64,000 nt of DNA, taken from positions 4,092,001 to 4,156,000 of the forward strand of contig NZ_LR134355.1 in the NCBI RefSeq assembly GCF_900637205.1, given 5' to 3'. Below, piece after piece: positions 25,826 through 34,292 of the stretch. Under the pieces are notes generated by a model. It was given only the letters and a program-made list of their open reading frames with translations. It did no database searches and had not been told where the DNA came from. Numbering within the stretch: position 1 is the first letter of the stretch; the number at the start of each line of letters is the position of its first letter. The position numbers were made by a program, and so were the translations under genes. The DNA is from Mycolicibacterium chitae. Lineage in GTDB: Bacteria > Actinomycetota > Actinomycetes > Mycobacteriales > Mycobacteriaceae.

Positions 25826-26683
25826 TCAGAAGTAGTCGGCGGGATGATCGTCCAACGGCGGGAACACCGCGGGGCGGCGTTCGAGGAAGGACATCACGCC
25901 TTCGTGTACGTCCGCGGTGCGCAGCCGGCTGGCATAGACCCGGGACTCGTCTTCGGCAGCCGCCCTCGGTGTCGGGTGCCCCCAACTGCGGCCGAGCAAC
26001 CGTCGCGCCAATGCGACCGAGGTCGGCGAGGTTTCGGTGACGAACACCCGCGCGTAGGCCATGGCCTCGTCGAGCACCGCGTCGGCGGCGACGACGCGCG
26101 TCAGCAGCCCGGCCTCGTAGGCCTCGGCGGCGTCGAACACCCGGCCCGAGAGCACCCAGTCGGTCGCGCGGGTCACGCCGACCAGCCGCGGCAGGAACCA
26201 CGACGACGCGCTCTCCGGGACGACGCCGCGGCGGGTGAAGACGAACCCGAAGCGGGACTTGTCGCCGGCGATGCGGACGTCGGCGGCGGCCATGATCGAG
26301 GCTCCCCCGCCGACCGCGTCGCCGTTGACCGCCGCGACGACGGGGGTCCGCATGTCGAACAGCCGCTCGCTGACCCGGCCGCCCGGCTCGCGGTAACCCG
26401 TCGGGGTCTGCCCGGCGCGGTCATCCTCGAGCGCTTGGAGCAGCGTGTCCGGTCCGGTGAGTTCGGCGCCGACGCAGAAGTGCTTGCCGGCACCGGTCAG
26501 CACGACCGCGCGCACGGCCGGGTCCCGGTCGGCGATGTCGAGCGCGTCCCAGAGGTCGTACAACATCTGGTTGCGCAACGCATTTCGGCGTTCCGGGGCG
26601 TTGAAGCTGATGACGGCGATGCCGTCGTCGAAGCGGTAGTCGATCTCCTCGTACGTCGGCTGCGCCGGCTGCTGGCTGGTCAT
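25826..26683 (-). CDS. Enoyl-CoA hydratase/isomerase family protein (EchA type)
   Basis: Crotonase-fold protein of 285 aa with oxyanion-hole segments GAGKHFCVGAEL and NGDAVGGGASIMAAAD. The first catalytic Glu of true hydratases (GGGCEL) is replaced (GGGASI), and the FGxPE position reads FGFVF. A Glu in VPESASSWFLPRLVG, typical of a mycobacterial EchA subgroup, could act instead. It may therefore be an isomerase or a hydratase with altered mechanism. It is the second gene of the operon, nine bases behind the SDR. Confidence 0.85.
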   Translation of the reverse strand: MTSQQPAQPTYEEIDYRFDDGIAVISFNAPERRNALRNQMLYDLWDALDIADRDPAVRAVVLTGAGKHFCVGAELTGPDTLLQALEDDRAGQTPTGYREPGGRVSERLFDMRTPVVAAVNGDAVGGGASIMAAADVRIAGDKSRFGFVFTRRGVVPESASSWFLPRLVGVTRATDWVLSGRVFDAAEAYEAGLLTRVVAADAVLDEAMAYARVFVTETSPTSVALARRLLGRSWGHPTPRAAAEDESRVYASRLRTADVHEGVMSFLERRPAVFPPLDDHPADYF

Positions 26684-26692
26684 GACAGTTGC

Positions 26693-27520
26693 TCAGGCCC
26701 CGCCGCTGCACACCAGCGTCTGCGCGGTGATGTAGCTCGACTCCGGGGCGCACAGCAGGTACACCGCGCCGGCGGCCTCCTCGACGCTGCCGCCGCGACC
26801 GAGCGCGATCTGCGTGGTCACCGCCTCATACACGTCCGGGTTGACGCCGACCTTGATCTCCCGGCCTTCCACGTCGATGGTCTTCGCCTCGGTGGTGAGT
26901 TCGGTGAGCCGGGTGTTGATCACGCCGTAGGCGATGGCGTTGACCGTGACGTTGTACCGGCCCCACTCCTTGGCCAGCGTCTTGGTCATGCCGATCAGGC
27001 CGGCCTTGGCGGTGGAGTAGTTGACCTGGCCCGGGTTGCCCAGCAGGCCTGACGTCGACGAGGTGTTGACGATGGAGCGCCGCGAGGCCTGTCCGTTCTC
27101 GGCCTTCTCCTTCTTCGCCAAGCCGGAGATGACCGGCTGCGCGGCACGCAGGATGCGGAACGGGGCGGTCAGGTGGACGTCGATGATGTCGTCCCACTGC
27201 TGGTCGGTCATCTTCTGGATGACGTTGTCCCAGGTGTAGCCGGCGTTGTTGACGATGATGTCCAGGCCGCCGTAGGTGTCGACCGCCGTGGCGACGAAAC
27301 GCTCGGCGAAGTCGGCGGCGGTGACGCTGCCGACGCAGGCGGTCGCCTGCCCGCCGGCGGCCTCGATCGCGGCGACAACTTCCTTGGCCGGTTCGGCGTC
27401 GAGGTCGTTGACCACGACCCGCGCGCCCTCGGCGGCGAGCTTCTCGGCAACGGCGCGCCCGATCCCGCGCCCCGATCCGGAAACCAGCGCGACCTTTCCA
27501 TCCAGTCGTCCTGTGGCCAC
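26693..27520 (-). CDS. Short-chain dehydrogenase/reductase, first gene of operon
   Basis: SDR of 275 aa with SGSGRGIGRA, NNAGYTWDN and catalytic YSTAKAGLIGM (YxxxK) after NTSSTSG. It resembles FabG-like 3-hydroxyacyl-CoA dehydrogenases. It starts ATG 27520 (MATGRLDGKVALVSG), 84 bp downstream of a perfect 17-bp inverted repeat that probably controls the whole operon down to 19811. A second SDR later in the operon suggests two separate oxidoreduction steps. Confidence 0.91.
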   Translation of the reverse strand: MATGRLDGKVALVSGSGRGIGRAVAEKLAAEGARVVVNDLDAEPAKEVVAAIEAAGGQATACVGSVTAADFAERFVATAVDTYGGLDIIVNNAGYTWDNVIQKMTDQQWDDIIDVHLTAPFRILRAAQPVISGLAKKEKAENGQASRRSIVNTSSTSGLLGNPGQVNYSTAKAGLIGMTKTLAKEWGRYNVTVNAIAYGVINTRLTELTTEAKTIDVEGREIKVGVNPDVYEAVTTQIALGRGGSVEEAAGAVYLLCAPESSYITAQTLVCSGGA

Positions 27521-27604
27521 TGCAGCGTCCTCTCCAAGTTCCTCCAGTTGTTGTGAACGATAACTTCACTTCAAATCCGCGTCAAGTGCGGTGTTACCTG
27601 GGTT

Positions 27605-27621
27605 TTTACCTAAAAGGTAAA
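27605..27621. promoter_or_regulatory. Perfect 7-3-7 inverted repeat, candidate operator of the eight-gene operon
   Basis: TTTACCT (27605-27611), AAA, AGGTAAA (27615-27621). It is AT-rich against a GC-rich background and lies in the only promoter-sized gap upstream of the minus-strand operon. A further TTACC half occurs at 27594-27598. It differs from the 18430 repeat, so the regulators may differ. Confidence 0.55.
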
Positions 27622-27652
27622 TGTCAAGTATGGACGAATATGACTTGGTGAC

Positions 27653-28003
27653 TCAGGCCCCGACCGCGAAGTACGCCGCGGCGGCAACCGCGAGCAAGAG
27701 GTAGAACACCGGGAAGGCGATGTTGTAGAACACCCGGGCCCGGACGTGCACCGCCACCGCCCCCACGAAGAACAGGACCAAGCCGATGGCGGCGGCCAGC
27801 CCCAACCACGGCACCGCGATCAACCCGACGGCCAGGCCCAGCGCCCCGGCCAGTTTCAGACTCGCCAGATACGGCACCGCGGCCGGCGCTACGCCCACTT
27901 CGGCGGAGTTCTTCACCACGAAGTCGGCGCGCGCGTAGTCGGCGATCGCGACGCCGGCATTGGCGACGATGCACAGCGTTGTCATGCCCAACAACAGGCT
28001 CAT
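27653..28003 (-). CDS. DoxX family membrane protein
   Basis: A 116-aa integral membrane protein with about four hydrophobic helices (residues 3-20, 44-62, 64-84, 93-113), matching the DoxX/DoxD-like family. It is divergent from an ECF sigma factor gene 127 bp away, a pairing seen often in actinobacteria. Its function is unclear; relatives are linked to oxidative stress. The stop lies about 30 bp beyond the 27605 repeat. Confidence 0.82.
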   Translation of the reverse strand: MSLLLGMTTLCIVANAGVAIADYARADFVVKNSAEVGVAPAAVPYLASLKLAGALGLAVGLIAVPWLGLAAAIGLVLFFVGAVAVHVRARVFYNIAFPVFYLLLAVAAAAYFAVGA

Positions 28004-28130
28004 GCGGCGGCCTCGACTCGTATCGCGGCAGTATTCTCATGCACGGGTAGCTCCTCAAGGTGTCGGTCGATCTGGTCGAGATGGCTCTCTCCTAGATCCG
28101 ACGTCACGCGCCGCAGAAAGGTGACACCCG

Positions 28131-28958
28131 GTGATAGCGACGGAAGATTTCGAGGCGGCCCGCCCGCAGTTGATGGCGGTCGCGTTCCGCCTGCTCGGTT
28201 CCCTGCACGACGCCGAGGACGCCGTGCAGTCCACCTGGTTGCGCGCCGACGGCGCAGCGGACGTCGAGGTCCGGAACAGCGCGGCGTGGCTGACCACAGT
28301 GACGACCCGCGTCTGCCTCGACCACCTACGCGCCCGCCGGCGACGCGGCGAGGAACCGTTGTCGGCCGACCTGCTCCCGGGCGAGCAGGTGGCCGCCGAC
28401 GAGCACTACCTGCAACGCGAACAGGTCTCCCGCGCCCTACTGGTGCTGCTCGATGCGCTCACCCCGGCCCAACGGGTCGCCTACGTCCTGCACGACTTGT
28501 TCGACGTCCCATTCACCGACATCGCGCAGACTCTGGGCACCTCGGTGGCGAGCGCCAAGAAGCACGCCAGCCGAGCGCGCCAACGGGTTCAGGCCGGCAT
28601 CCCGGAGCGGACCGCACGGGCGGCCGACGCCGCCGTCGTCGATGCGTTTCTGGCCGCTGCCGCCGGTGGTGACATGACGGCGATGGTCGCTTTGATGAGC
28701 GAGGACTGCGCGCGCGAGGCCGACGCGTCGCTGGTGCCCGCGGGCACCCCGACCCGCATCATCGGCGCCCGCCAAATCGCTGAGGAAACAACACTTTTCG
28801 CCGACCGGATCCGCGCCATCGTGGAGGTGGTACTCGACGGGCGCCTCGTGCGCATCATCGCCCCCGGTGGTCATCCGCTGGCGGTCATCGACGTCGAGGT
28901 GCGCGACGGGCTGGTGCGCCGGATCGGTATCAGCCGGATCAAACCTGGACACGACTAG
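28131..28958 (+). CDS. ECF RNA polymerase sigma factor with C-terminal SnoaL-like domain (SigJ/ECF41 type)
   Basis: A 275-aa sigma-70 family regulator. Region 2 (VAFRLLGSLHDAEDAVQSTWLRA) is at about residues 18-40. Region 4 (LDALTPAQRVAYVLHDLFD ... IAQTLGTSVASAKKHASRARQR) is at about 107-155. A roughly 100-residue SnoaL-like tail follows, as in ECF41 factors, where it replaces an anti-sigma factor. The start is GTG 28131 behind GAAAGG. It overlaps the convergent zinc-ribbon gene by four bases. The neighbouring DoxX gene is a likely target. Confidence 0.88.
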   Translation: MIATEDFEAARPQLMAVAFRLLGSLHDAEDAVQSTWLRADGAADVEVRNSAAWLTTVTTRVCLDHLRARRRRGEEPLSADLLPGEQVAADEHYLQREQVSRALLVLLDALTPAQRVAYVLHDLFDVPFTDIAQTLGTSVASAKKHASRARQRVQAGIPERTARAADAAVVDAFLAAAAGGDMTAMVALMSEDCAREADASLVPAGTPTRIIGARQIAEETTLFADRIRAIVEVVLDGRLVRIIAPGGHPLAVIDVEVRDGLVRRIGISRIKPGHD

Positions 28959-29413
28959 AGCCGAGGAGAAGGGCTAATTTCACCGCATCGTCCGCAGGTA
29001 TAACGTTTCGCGCCGGTCGGAATTTTTTGTTCCGCATTACACAGCGGGCAGCGTATCGTGCGCTTCGCAATCCCTTGCCGCGGCGGTCTGGGCGTGACGG
29101 ATACCGCACCCGGAGAAATAGTGCTCGCCGTCACGGTATTCGGCATACCCGCAGTGATTTCTGTTTTGCATTGCCAACACTCATATTGACTACAGTTCGG
29201 TACGTTCTGTGCGGCATTGCACCGAGGGCACTTCACGGCGCGTAGACCTGGTGGGGTCTTTTGTTCAGAGGGCAATACCGCAACCAAGATAACGCCGAAA
29301 AACCCGATGAGCAGGCCGATAAGGAACCAGCCAAATACGCTGCGCCCTTTTGAATTCGCGATGACGGCGCAAACGATTCCGCAGATGAACCAGAGTGCCA
29401 ATAGCGCTTCCAT
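28955..29413 (-). CDS. Membrane-anchored double zinc-ribbon protein, unknown function
   Basis: A 152-aa protein with two hydrophobic helices at residues 2-19 and 26-47, then two CxxC-CxxC ribbons: CPRCN...CWQC (about 62-82) and CPLCN...CGRC (about 122-143). Such proteins are often structural or nucleic-acid/protein-binding; I cannot name a role. Codon use and base composition are clearly less GC-rich than in the neighbours, suggesting foreign origin. It overlaps the sigma-factor stop by four bases. Confidence 0.7.
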   Translation of the reverse strand: MEALLALWFICGIVCAVIANSKGRSVFGWFLIGLLIGFFGVILVAVLPSEQKTPPGLRAVKCPRCNAAQNVPNCSQYECWQCKTEITAGMPNTVTASTISPGAVSVTPRPPRQGIAKRTIRCPLCNAEQKIPTGAKRYTCGRCGEISPSPRL

Positions 29414-29476
29414 CGGCAGCTACCTCCTTCTAACACCTAGCCTCACTGCGACGACAGATCTCAGATGCCAGGACCG

Positions 29477-30481
29477 CTAGTAGACGTAAACCACAGCATC
29501 GTTACCACCGGTGCATTGCACCACCGGCCCCGCAGTGCAGGACATTCTGTAGCTGAGTTTGGTGACCGGACTGGTTGCGTGGATCACCACCGGTCGATCA
29601 CGGCCCGGATTGCCGATATAGGCGCGCCGCACCGATTCGGCGAATGCACACGATGTCACGCTCGTCCCCACCGCCGATGATGAGAACTCAGCGTCGACAA
29701 ACGTCGACGGGCACGGTGTCGCGTCAGCAGGCAACACGCGACTCCCACCTCCGCCGAACGCCCGTTCCGGTTCCGCTTGCGCGACCGTGACCGGCGGAGC
29801 AGTCACCGTCTCCGTGGTGCTCTGCGAAATGTTGACATCCACTCGGGTCGGGTTATAGGCGAAGAACAACGCGACGATCAATATCGCGGCCGAAGTCGCA
29901 ACGGCGCCCCACCTCCAACCCGGAACCCAGGCTGTCAACGCTCCTCCGGCCTGAGCCTCTGCGGCCTTGGCGATCTGCCCAGCCACGATGGGCGCAGTAA
30001 TGCCGAGCACTCCGGCGCAAATGACGACGAGCCATAGCCCCCAACCAACCTGAGTGAGGATCTCGTCTTCATAGTCCGTGCCAAAAGAGCGAATCTTGAC
30101 GATCTGTACCAACGCAATCGCGATGCAAGCGACCGCAGCAACGAGAACCGACCAGCAGAGCGGCACCGACCAACGAAGATCGAAGTTGGTACGTCCGAGA
30201 TTCAGTTGGACGAACAGTGCTATCGCAGAAACCGCTCCAAGGATGAGGGTGGCCGTCCCCCACGGCTTGAACTCCAGGCCCCCGGCACTGAGGGAATTCA
30301 ACGAAGCCCAGGTGCCTACCGAACCAATCACGATGCCGACGGCACAGACGATGGCGGCGATCAGGTTCGGTCCGTAAAAAGGCGAATCCTGTAGCAGCGG
30401 CCGTGGTGGGTACGGAACGCCCGGTTGACTATCCCGATAGATGTCGGCGTCGGTCCAAGAGTCGTCACCCGGCCCTGTCAT
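29477..30481 (-). CDS. Multi-pass membrane protein of unknown function with extracytoplasmic tail
   Basis: A 334-aa protein with a proline-rich cytoplasmic head and five predicted membrane helices (about 40-58, 75-92, 106-128, 144-165, 188-210). The C-terminal ~110 residues are outside and carry four Cys and a segment CAFAESVRRAYI common in mycobacterial exported domains. The start ATG 30481 follows a GAGGGGG site; the frame is open to 30679 but passes into the IS end. The DNA is less GC-rich than surrounding genes. Its upstream region is cut by the IS1380 insertion. Confidence 0.65.
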   Translation of the reverse strand: MTGPGDDSWTDADIYRDSQPGVPYPPRPLLQDSPFYGPNLIAAIVCAVGIVIGSVGTWASLNSLSAGGLEFKPWGTATLILGAVSAIALFVQLNLGRTNFDLRWSVPLCWSVLVAAVACIAIALVQIVKIRSFGTDYEDEILTQVGWGLWLVVICAGVLGITAPIVAGQIAKAAEAQAGGALTAWVPGWRWGAVATSAAILIVALFFAYNPTRVDVNISQSTTETVTAPPVTVAQAEPERAFGGGGSRVLPADATPCPSTFVDAEFSSSAVGTSVTSCAFAESVRRAYIGNPGRDRPVVIHATSPVTKLSYRMSCTAGPVVQCTGGNDAVVYVY

Positions 30482-30644
30482 TCGCGCCCCCTCGACACGG
30501 ACCACACCGTCACGACGACGCTTGTGGGACACAAGAACATGTGGTTTGACGGGACCGTAGCAGAAACCCGACACCCGCCCGGGTGAGTTGCGGACAAAAC
30601 CCTCAATAGCGGCGATTGACAGGTGCGGTGCCCTCGCGCATGGT

Positions 30645-30649
30645 CTAAA
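30645..30649. repeat. Target-site duplication of the IS1380-family element, left copy
   Basis: CTAAA here and again at 32307-32311, directly abutting the two IS ends. Confidence 0.85.
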
Positions 30650-32306
30650 CCTCGTTCCACCGATGAACTGGCTGGTCATGGGGTGTCGGAATGAGGAAAG
30701 TGCCCTCTGAACTGTGATGATGAGTGTTCCTTACGCACTTATCGGCACAACTCGGAAAGGCACTTCCGGTGCAAGTGTCCCACAGGTTCACCGCGTCGTC
30801 GGCGGTCTTCGATGATGCCCATCTCGTGTCGTGTGCAGGGTTGGTGCCGGTGATGACACTGGCCACCCAGACCGGGCTGTCAAGGCTGCTGGCCGACAAG
30901 GTTCGCATCGCCGAACCGCGAATCAAATCCGGGTCGGCAAACCCGGCGCCGAAGCTGACGACGCTGATCGCCGGGATGTGCGCCGGCGCTGACGGTATCG
31001 ACGACCTCGATATCGTGCGCTCAGGCGGGATGAAGACGTTGTTCGACGGTGTGTACGCACCCTCGACCATCGGAACCCTATTGCGGGAGTTCACCTTCGG
31101 CCATGCCCGACAACTCGAATCAGTTCTGCGGGAGCACCTGGCCGAACTGTACCGACGCGTCGATCTGTTGCCCGGCGCCGAAGAGCGGGTGTTCATCGAC
31201 GTCGATTCACTGCTGCGCCCGGTCTACGGCCACGCCAAACAGGGCGCCTCCTACGGACACACCAAGATCGCCGGGAAACAGATCCTGCGTAAAGGCCTCT
31301 CGCCACTGATCACAACGATCAGCACCGCCACCGCCGCCCCGGTGATCACCGGGGCACGGCTGCGCGCAGGCAAGACCAACTCCGGCAAGGGCGCAGCCCG
31401 CATGATCGCCCAGGCCGTGGCGACCGCCCGCGGCGCCGGGGTCACCGGCCAGATCCTGGTCCGCGGTGATTCCGCCTACGGCAACAGCACCGTCGTGGCA
31501 GCCTGCCGCCGTGCCGGCGCACGGTTCTCACTCGTGCTCACCAAATCGACCACCGTCGCTGCGGCAATCGCCTCGATTCCCGACGATGCCTGGACCCCGG
31601 TCAAATACCCCGGCGCCGTCCGCGATCCTGACACCGGCGCATGGATCTCTGACGCCGAAGTCGCCGAAACCACCTATACCGCTTTTGGTTCCACCAACCA
31701 TCCGGTCACCGCCCGGCTGATCGTGCGCCGCGTCAAAGACGCCCGCTACCCAGATGCACTATTCCCGGTGTGGCGGTATCACCCGTTCTTCACCGACACC
31801 GACGAACCCGTCGACACCGCCGACATCACCCACCGCCGCCACGCCATCATCGAGACCGTGTTCGCCGACCTCATCGACGGACCCCTGGCCCACATGCCCT
31901 CAGGACGCTTCGGGGCGAACTCGGCCTGGATCCTGTGCGCCGCGATCGCCCACAACCTGCTGCACGCCGCCGGCATCCTGGCCGGCGGCGCCCACGCAGT
32001 CGCACGAGGATCAACGTTGCGGCGGCGCCTCATCACCATCCCCGCCCGACTGGCCCGCCCCCAACGCCGGCCGATCCTGCACCTACCACAGCATTGGCCG
32101 TGGGCACAGCACTGGCTCACACTGTGGCGCAACACCATCGGATACAGCCCACCTGCACCCACATCAACCTGATCATCTGCCGAAAGGCCCAACCGGAGCA
32201 CACAGGAAAAGCTGGAGCAGACCAGCCGATACCACCTGCTCACCGCCAAAGTCGACCATCAACAGCCACCCCCAGCACAGCCACCCAATCCATCAGTGGA
32301 TCGAGG
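30650..32306 (+). mobile_element. Complete IS1380-family insertion sequence, 1657 bp
   Basis: The ends are imperfect inverted repeats of at least 22 bp (30650-30671 against 32285-32306; 18 of 22 match), both starting CCTCG. CTAAA is duplicated on either side. One intact transposase gene fills the inside. The perfect direct repeat and unbroken gene suggest a recent insertion. Confidence 0.9.
30769..32172 (+). CDS. IS1380 family transposase
   Basis: DDE transposase of 467 aa, full length for the family. It has AFDDAHLVSCAGLVPVM-type N-terminal sequence, FIDVDSLLRPVYG with the first catalytic Asp, VRGDSAYGN with the second, and HAIIETVFADL with the Glu. The GTG start at 30769 stands eight bases after GGAAAGG; the frame is open from 30724 without family similarity. 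Nothing in it looks broken, so it is probably active. Confidence 0.92.
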   Translation: MQVSHRFTASSAVFDDAHLVSCAGLVPVMTLATQTGLSRLLADKVRIAEPRIKSGSANPAPKLTTLIAGMCAGADGIDDLDIVRSGGMKTLFDGVYAPSTIGTLLREFTFGHARQLESVLREHLAELYRRVDLLPGAEERVFIDVDSLLRPVYGHAKQGASYGHTKIAGKQILRKGLSPLITTISTATAAPVITGARLRAGKTNSGKGAARMIAQAVATARGAGVTGQILVRGDSAYGNSTVVAACRRAGARFSLVLTKSTTVAAAIASIPDDAWTPVKYPGAVRDPDTGAWISDAEVAETTYTAFGSTNHPVTARLIVRRVKDARYPDALFPVWRYHPFFTDTDEPVDTADITHRRHAIIETVFADLIDGPLAHMPSGRFGANSAWILCAAIAHNLLHAAGILAGGAHAVARGSTLRRRLITIPARLARPQRRPILHLPQHWPWAQHWLTLWRNTIGYSPPAPTST

Positions 32307-32314
32307 CTAAAGCC

Positions 32315-33313
32315 ATGGCAGCGTCGGGTCACCGTCATCGTGCTCGGCCGCGATCCCGACACTCTCCGAAGCCACCCATGACACACCAGCTGGCTCTGAT
32401 TGTCGCGGCCGTTCTGATGGTGGCGGGATTGGTGTTCGCTTCAGTGCATCTGGTGACGCAACCGGCGGAACACGACGGTGGCCCGACGCCGATGGAGACC
32501 ACGGCGGTGCTTACATCGGACGCTCCAGCTGCCTCACCGCCTGCTCTCACCAAGACCGGCCCTGATACCGATACCCCAGCGATGCCGGAGGGCACCCTGG
32601 CCACGGCCTTCGCTGCGCTCGAACAGAACATAGCTTCAACCATCGGACTCGCCGTCCACCCGATCAACAACCCATCGGAAGCCATTCAGTTCGGGTCGTG
32701 GCAGCAAGGTCCGGCCTGGTCCACCATCAAGGTGCCACTGGCGATCGCAGCGATCCGTGACTCAACCTCGCCTACCGTGACCGACACGGCGCGTGCCGCA
32801 ATCACGTTGTCGGACAACGCTGCGGCCGAACAACTTTGGTCAGATCTCGGTGAACCATCGACGGCAGCGCAAAAGGTTCAACAGGTCCTGACGGAAGCCG
32901 GTGACCCGTCAGTCGTCCAGTCGGAACGCATCAGGCCAGGCTTTACTGCGTTCGGACAAACCCTCTGGCCACTGAAGGAGCAAGCTGCATTTCTAGCGCA
33001 TGCGGCATGCGATCCGCGCGACGAGCCCGTCCTCGCCCTTATGGGCGATATCGCGGCCGACCAAGCATGGGGACTGGGTGAGCAGCCGGCAGCACGGTTC
33101 AAAGGCGGGTGGGGTCCGGACGAAGCGGGCAGCTATCTCGTCCGCCAGTTCGGATTGCTCACGACCACCGACGGCGGGGCGCTGGCCGTTGCGGTTGCCG
33201 CCCAACCACACTCGGGAGTTTTCCAAGATGGCGTCCGGGACCTCACCCAGGTGACTCGTTGGATAGGCGACCGCCTCCACAAGCTGCCGTCCGGCCGCTG
33301 CGAGGGAGGGTGA
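32315..33313 (+). CDS. Beta-lactamase-fold serine hydrolase, membrane-anchored
   Basis: A 332-aa protein. A strongly basic head (1-20) and a hydrophobic helix (about 25-46) anchor it, and a Pro/Thr-rich linker leads to a serine-hydrolase domain. Class A-like motifs are visible: STIK (136-139), SDN (166-168) and KGG (263-265). No clear Glu166-type region was seen, so penicillin hydrolysis is doubtful; it may be a peptidase-like or cell-wall protein. Start: ATG 32315 uses GAGG from the IS end as ribosome site; ATG 32378 is an alternative that would shorten the basic head. The IS ends nine bases before this start. Confidence 0.8.
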   Translation: MAASGHRHRARPRSRHSPKPPMTHQLALIVAAVLMVAGLVFASVHLVTQPAEHDGGPTPMETTAVLTSDAPAASPPALTKTGPDTDTPAMPEGTLATAFAALEQNIASTIGLAVHPINNPSEAIQFGSWQQGPAWSTIKVPLAIAAIRDSTSPTVTDTARAAITLSDNAAAEQLWSDLGEPSTAAQKVQQVLTEAGDPSVVQSERIRPGFTAFGQTLWPLKEQAAFLAHAACDPRDEPVLALMGDIAADQAWGLGEQPAARFKGGWGPDEAGSYLVRQFGLLTTTDGGALAVAVAAQPHSGVFQDGVRDLTQVTRWIGDRLHKLPSGRCEGG

Positions 33314-33331
33314 CCAGGATTGGAGCCCGAC

Positions 33332-34141
33332 CTATAGAACCGGAACCATCCTGCGCCGACGCAGCGCAGTGACCACCGCGACCCCGGTCAGCACCACCGC
33401 ACCGGCCAAGGCGGTGACGAAAATCGAGGTGGTGTCGCTGAGCCGGATCGCCACGGCCACCAGCGCCCAGACGATCACGGCCGCATAGGCGATGTCGGAG
33501 TACATGAAGCTCATCACCAGGCCCAGCGCCGTCGCGACCAGAATCATGATGACGCCCCACGTCGGCTCGGCGATGCCGAAACCGTTCCAACCCGCGTCGT
33601 CGAGCGTGATGGTGGCATTGGCGATGGTGGCCACCGAGATCCAACCGAGGTAGACCCGGAACGGGATGTGCACGGTCCACAGCTCGAGCCGCGAGGCCGC
33701 CGGCCGCACCGCGAGCATCCGGTAGATGACGATCAGCGCCACCAGCAACACGACCATGAGCAGCATGCTCAGCGGGAACTGGTTGTAGTGCCAGGCCAGC
33801 AGCCAGCCGGCATTGGCCACCGCCGTCAGCAGGTACCACGGCGCGATCGCCAGCGCCGCCCCGGCGCTGCGGTGACCGAAGACCGCCCACACCAGGTAAA
33901 CGGTGTAGCCGATCAGGCCGAGGTAGATCACGCTCCAGATGCTGAAGGCGTAGCCCGCGGGGATGAAGTAGACGTCGTAACGCAGGGTGACCTCGCCGGT
34001 GCCCTGACCGTTGATCGGGAGTGCGTTCGCCAACGCGTTGACGGCGATCATGCCGATGGTGGCGACGGCGACCGCGACGGCCAGCACGACGCCGTTCATG
34101 GTCCGTTTCTGAACCTCGGGACCGGCGGCGGGTGACGACAT
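33332..34141 (-). CDS. TspO/MBR-related tryptophan-rich membrane protein
   Basis: A 269-aa integral membrane protein with seven to eight hydrophobic helices and many aromatic residues (FSIWSVIYLGLIGY, WYLLTAVANAGWLLAWHYNQFP). This is the pattern of proteins annotated as tryptophan-rich sensory protein / TspO-related; it is longer than the ~160-aa core TspO. A role in tetrapyrrole or stress signalling is known for TspO but cannot be assumed here. It is convergent with the serine hydrolase (18 bp gap) and divergent from the VTC gene. Confidence 0.72.
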   Translation of the reverse strand: MSSPAAGPEVQKRTMNGVVLAVAVAVATIGMIAVNALANALPINGQGTGEVTLRYDVYFIPAGYAFSIWSVIYLGLIGYTVYLVWAVFGHRSAGAALAIAPWYLLTAVANAGWLLAWHYNQFPLSMLLMVVLLVALIVIYRMLAVRPAASRLELWTVHIPFRVYLGWISVATIANATITLDDAGWNGFGIAEPTWGVIMILVATALGLVMSFMYSDIAYAAVIVWALVAVAIRLSDTTSIFVTALAGAVVLTGVAVVTALRRRRMVPVL

Positions 34142-34292
34142 GCGGGACTCCTCTGCCTCGTGCGTGTGCCCGCCCTATGCCCGCTACCGGCACTTTTGAA
34201 TCCTGACCGGCCTAGATCTGGGTCACAGTCGCTACACCTAGCCGCCGCACAGGAATCGCATAGCTTTAGATGGTCTGCTAGATGAACTAAGT

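Noticed and set aside
30724..30768. Earlier GTG start of the IS1380 transposase at 30724
   Set aside because: It would place the start before the GGAAAGG site; family similarity begins at 30769.
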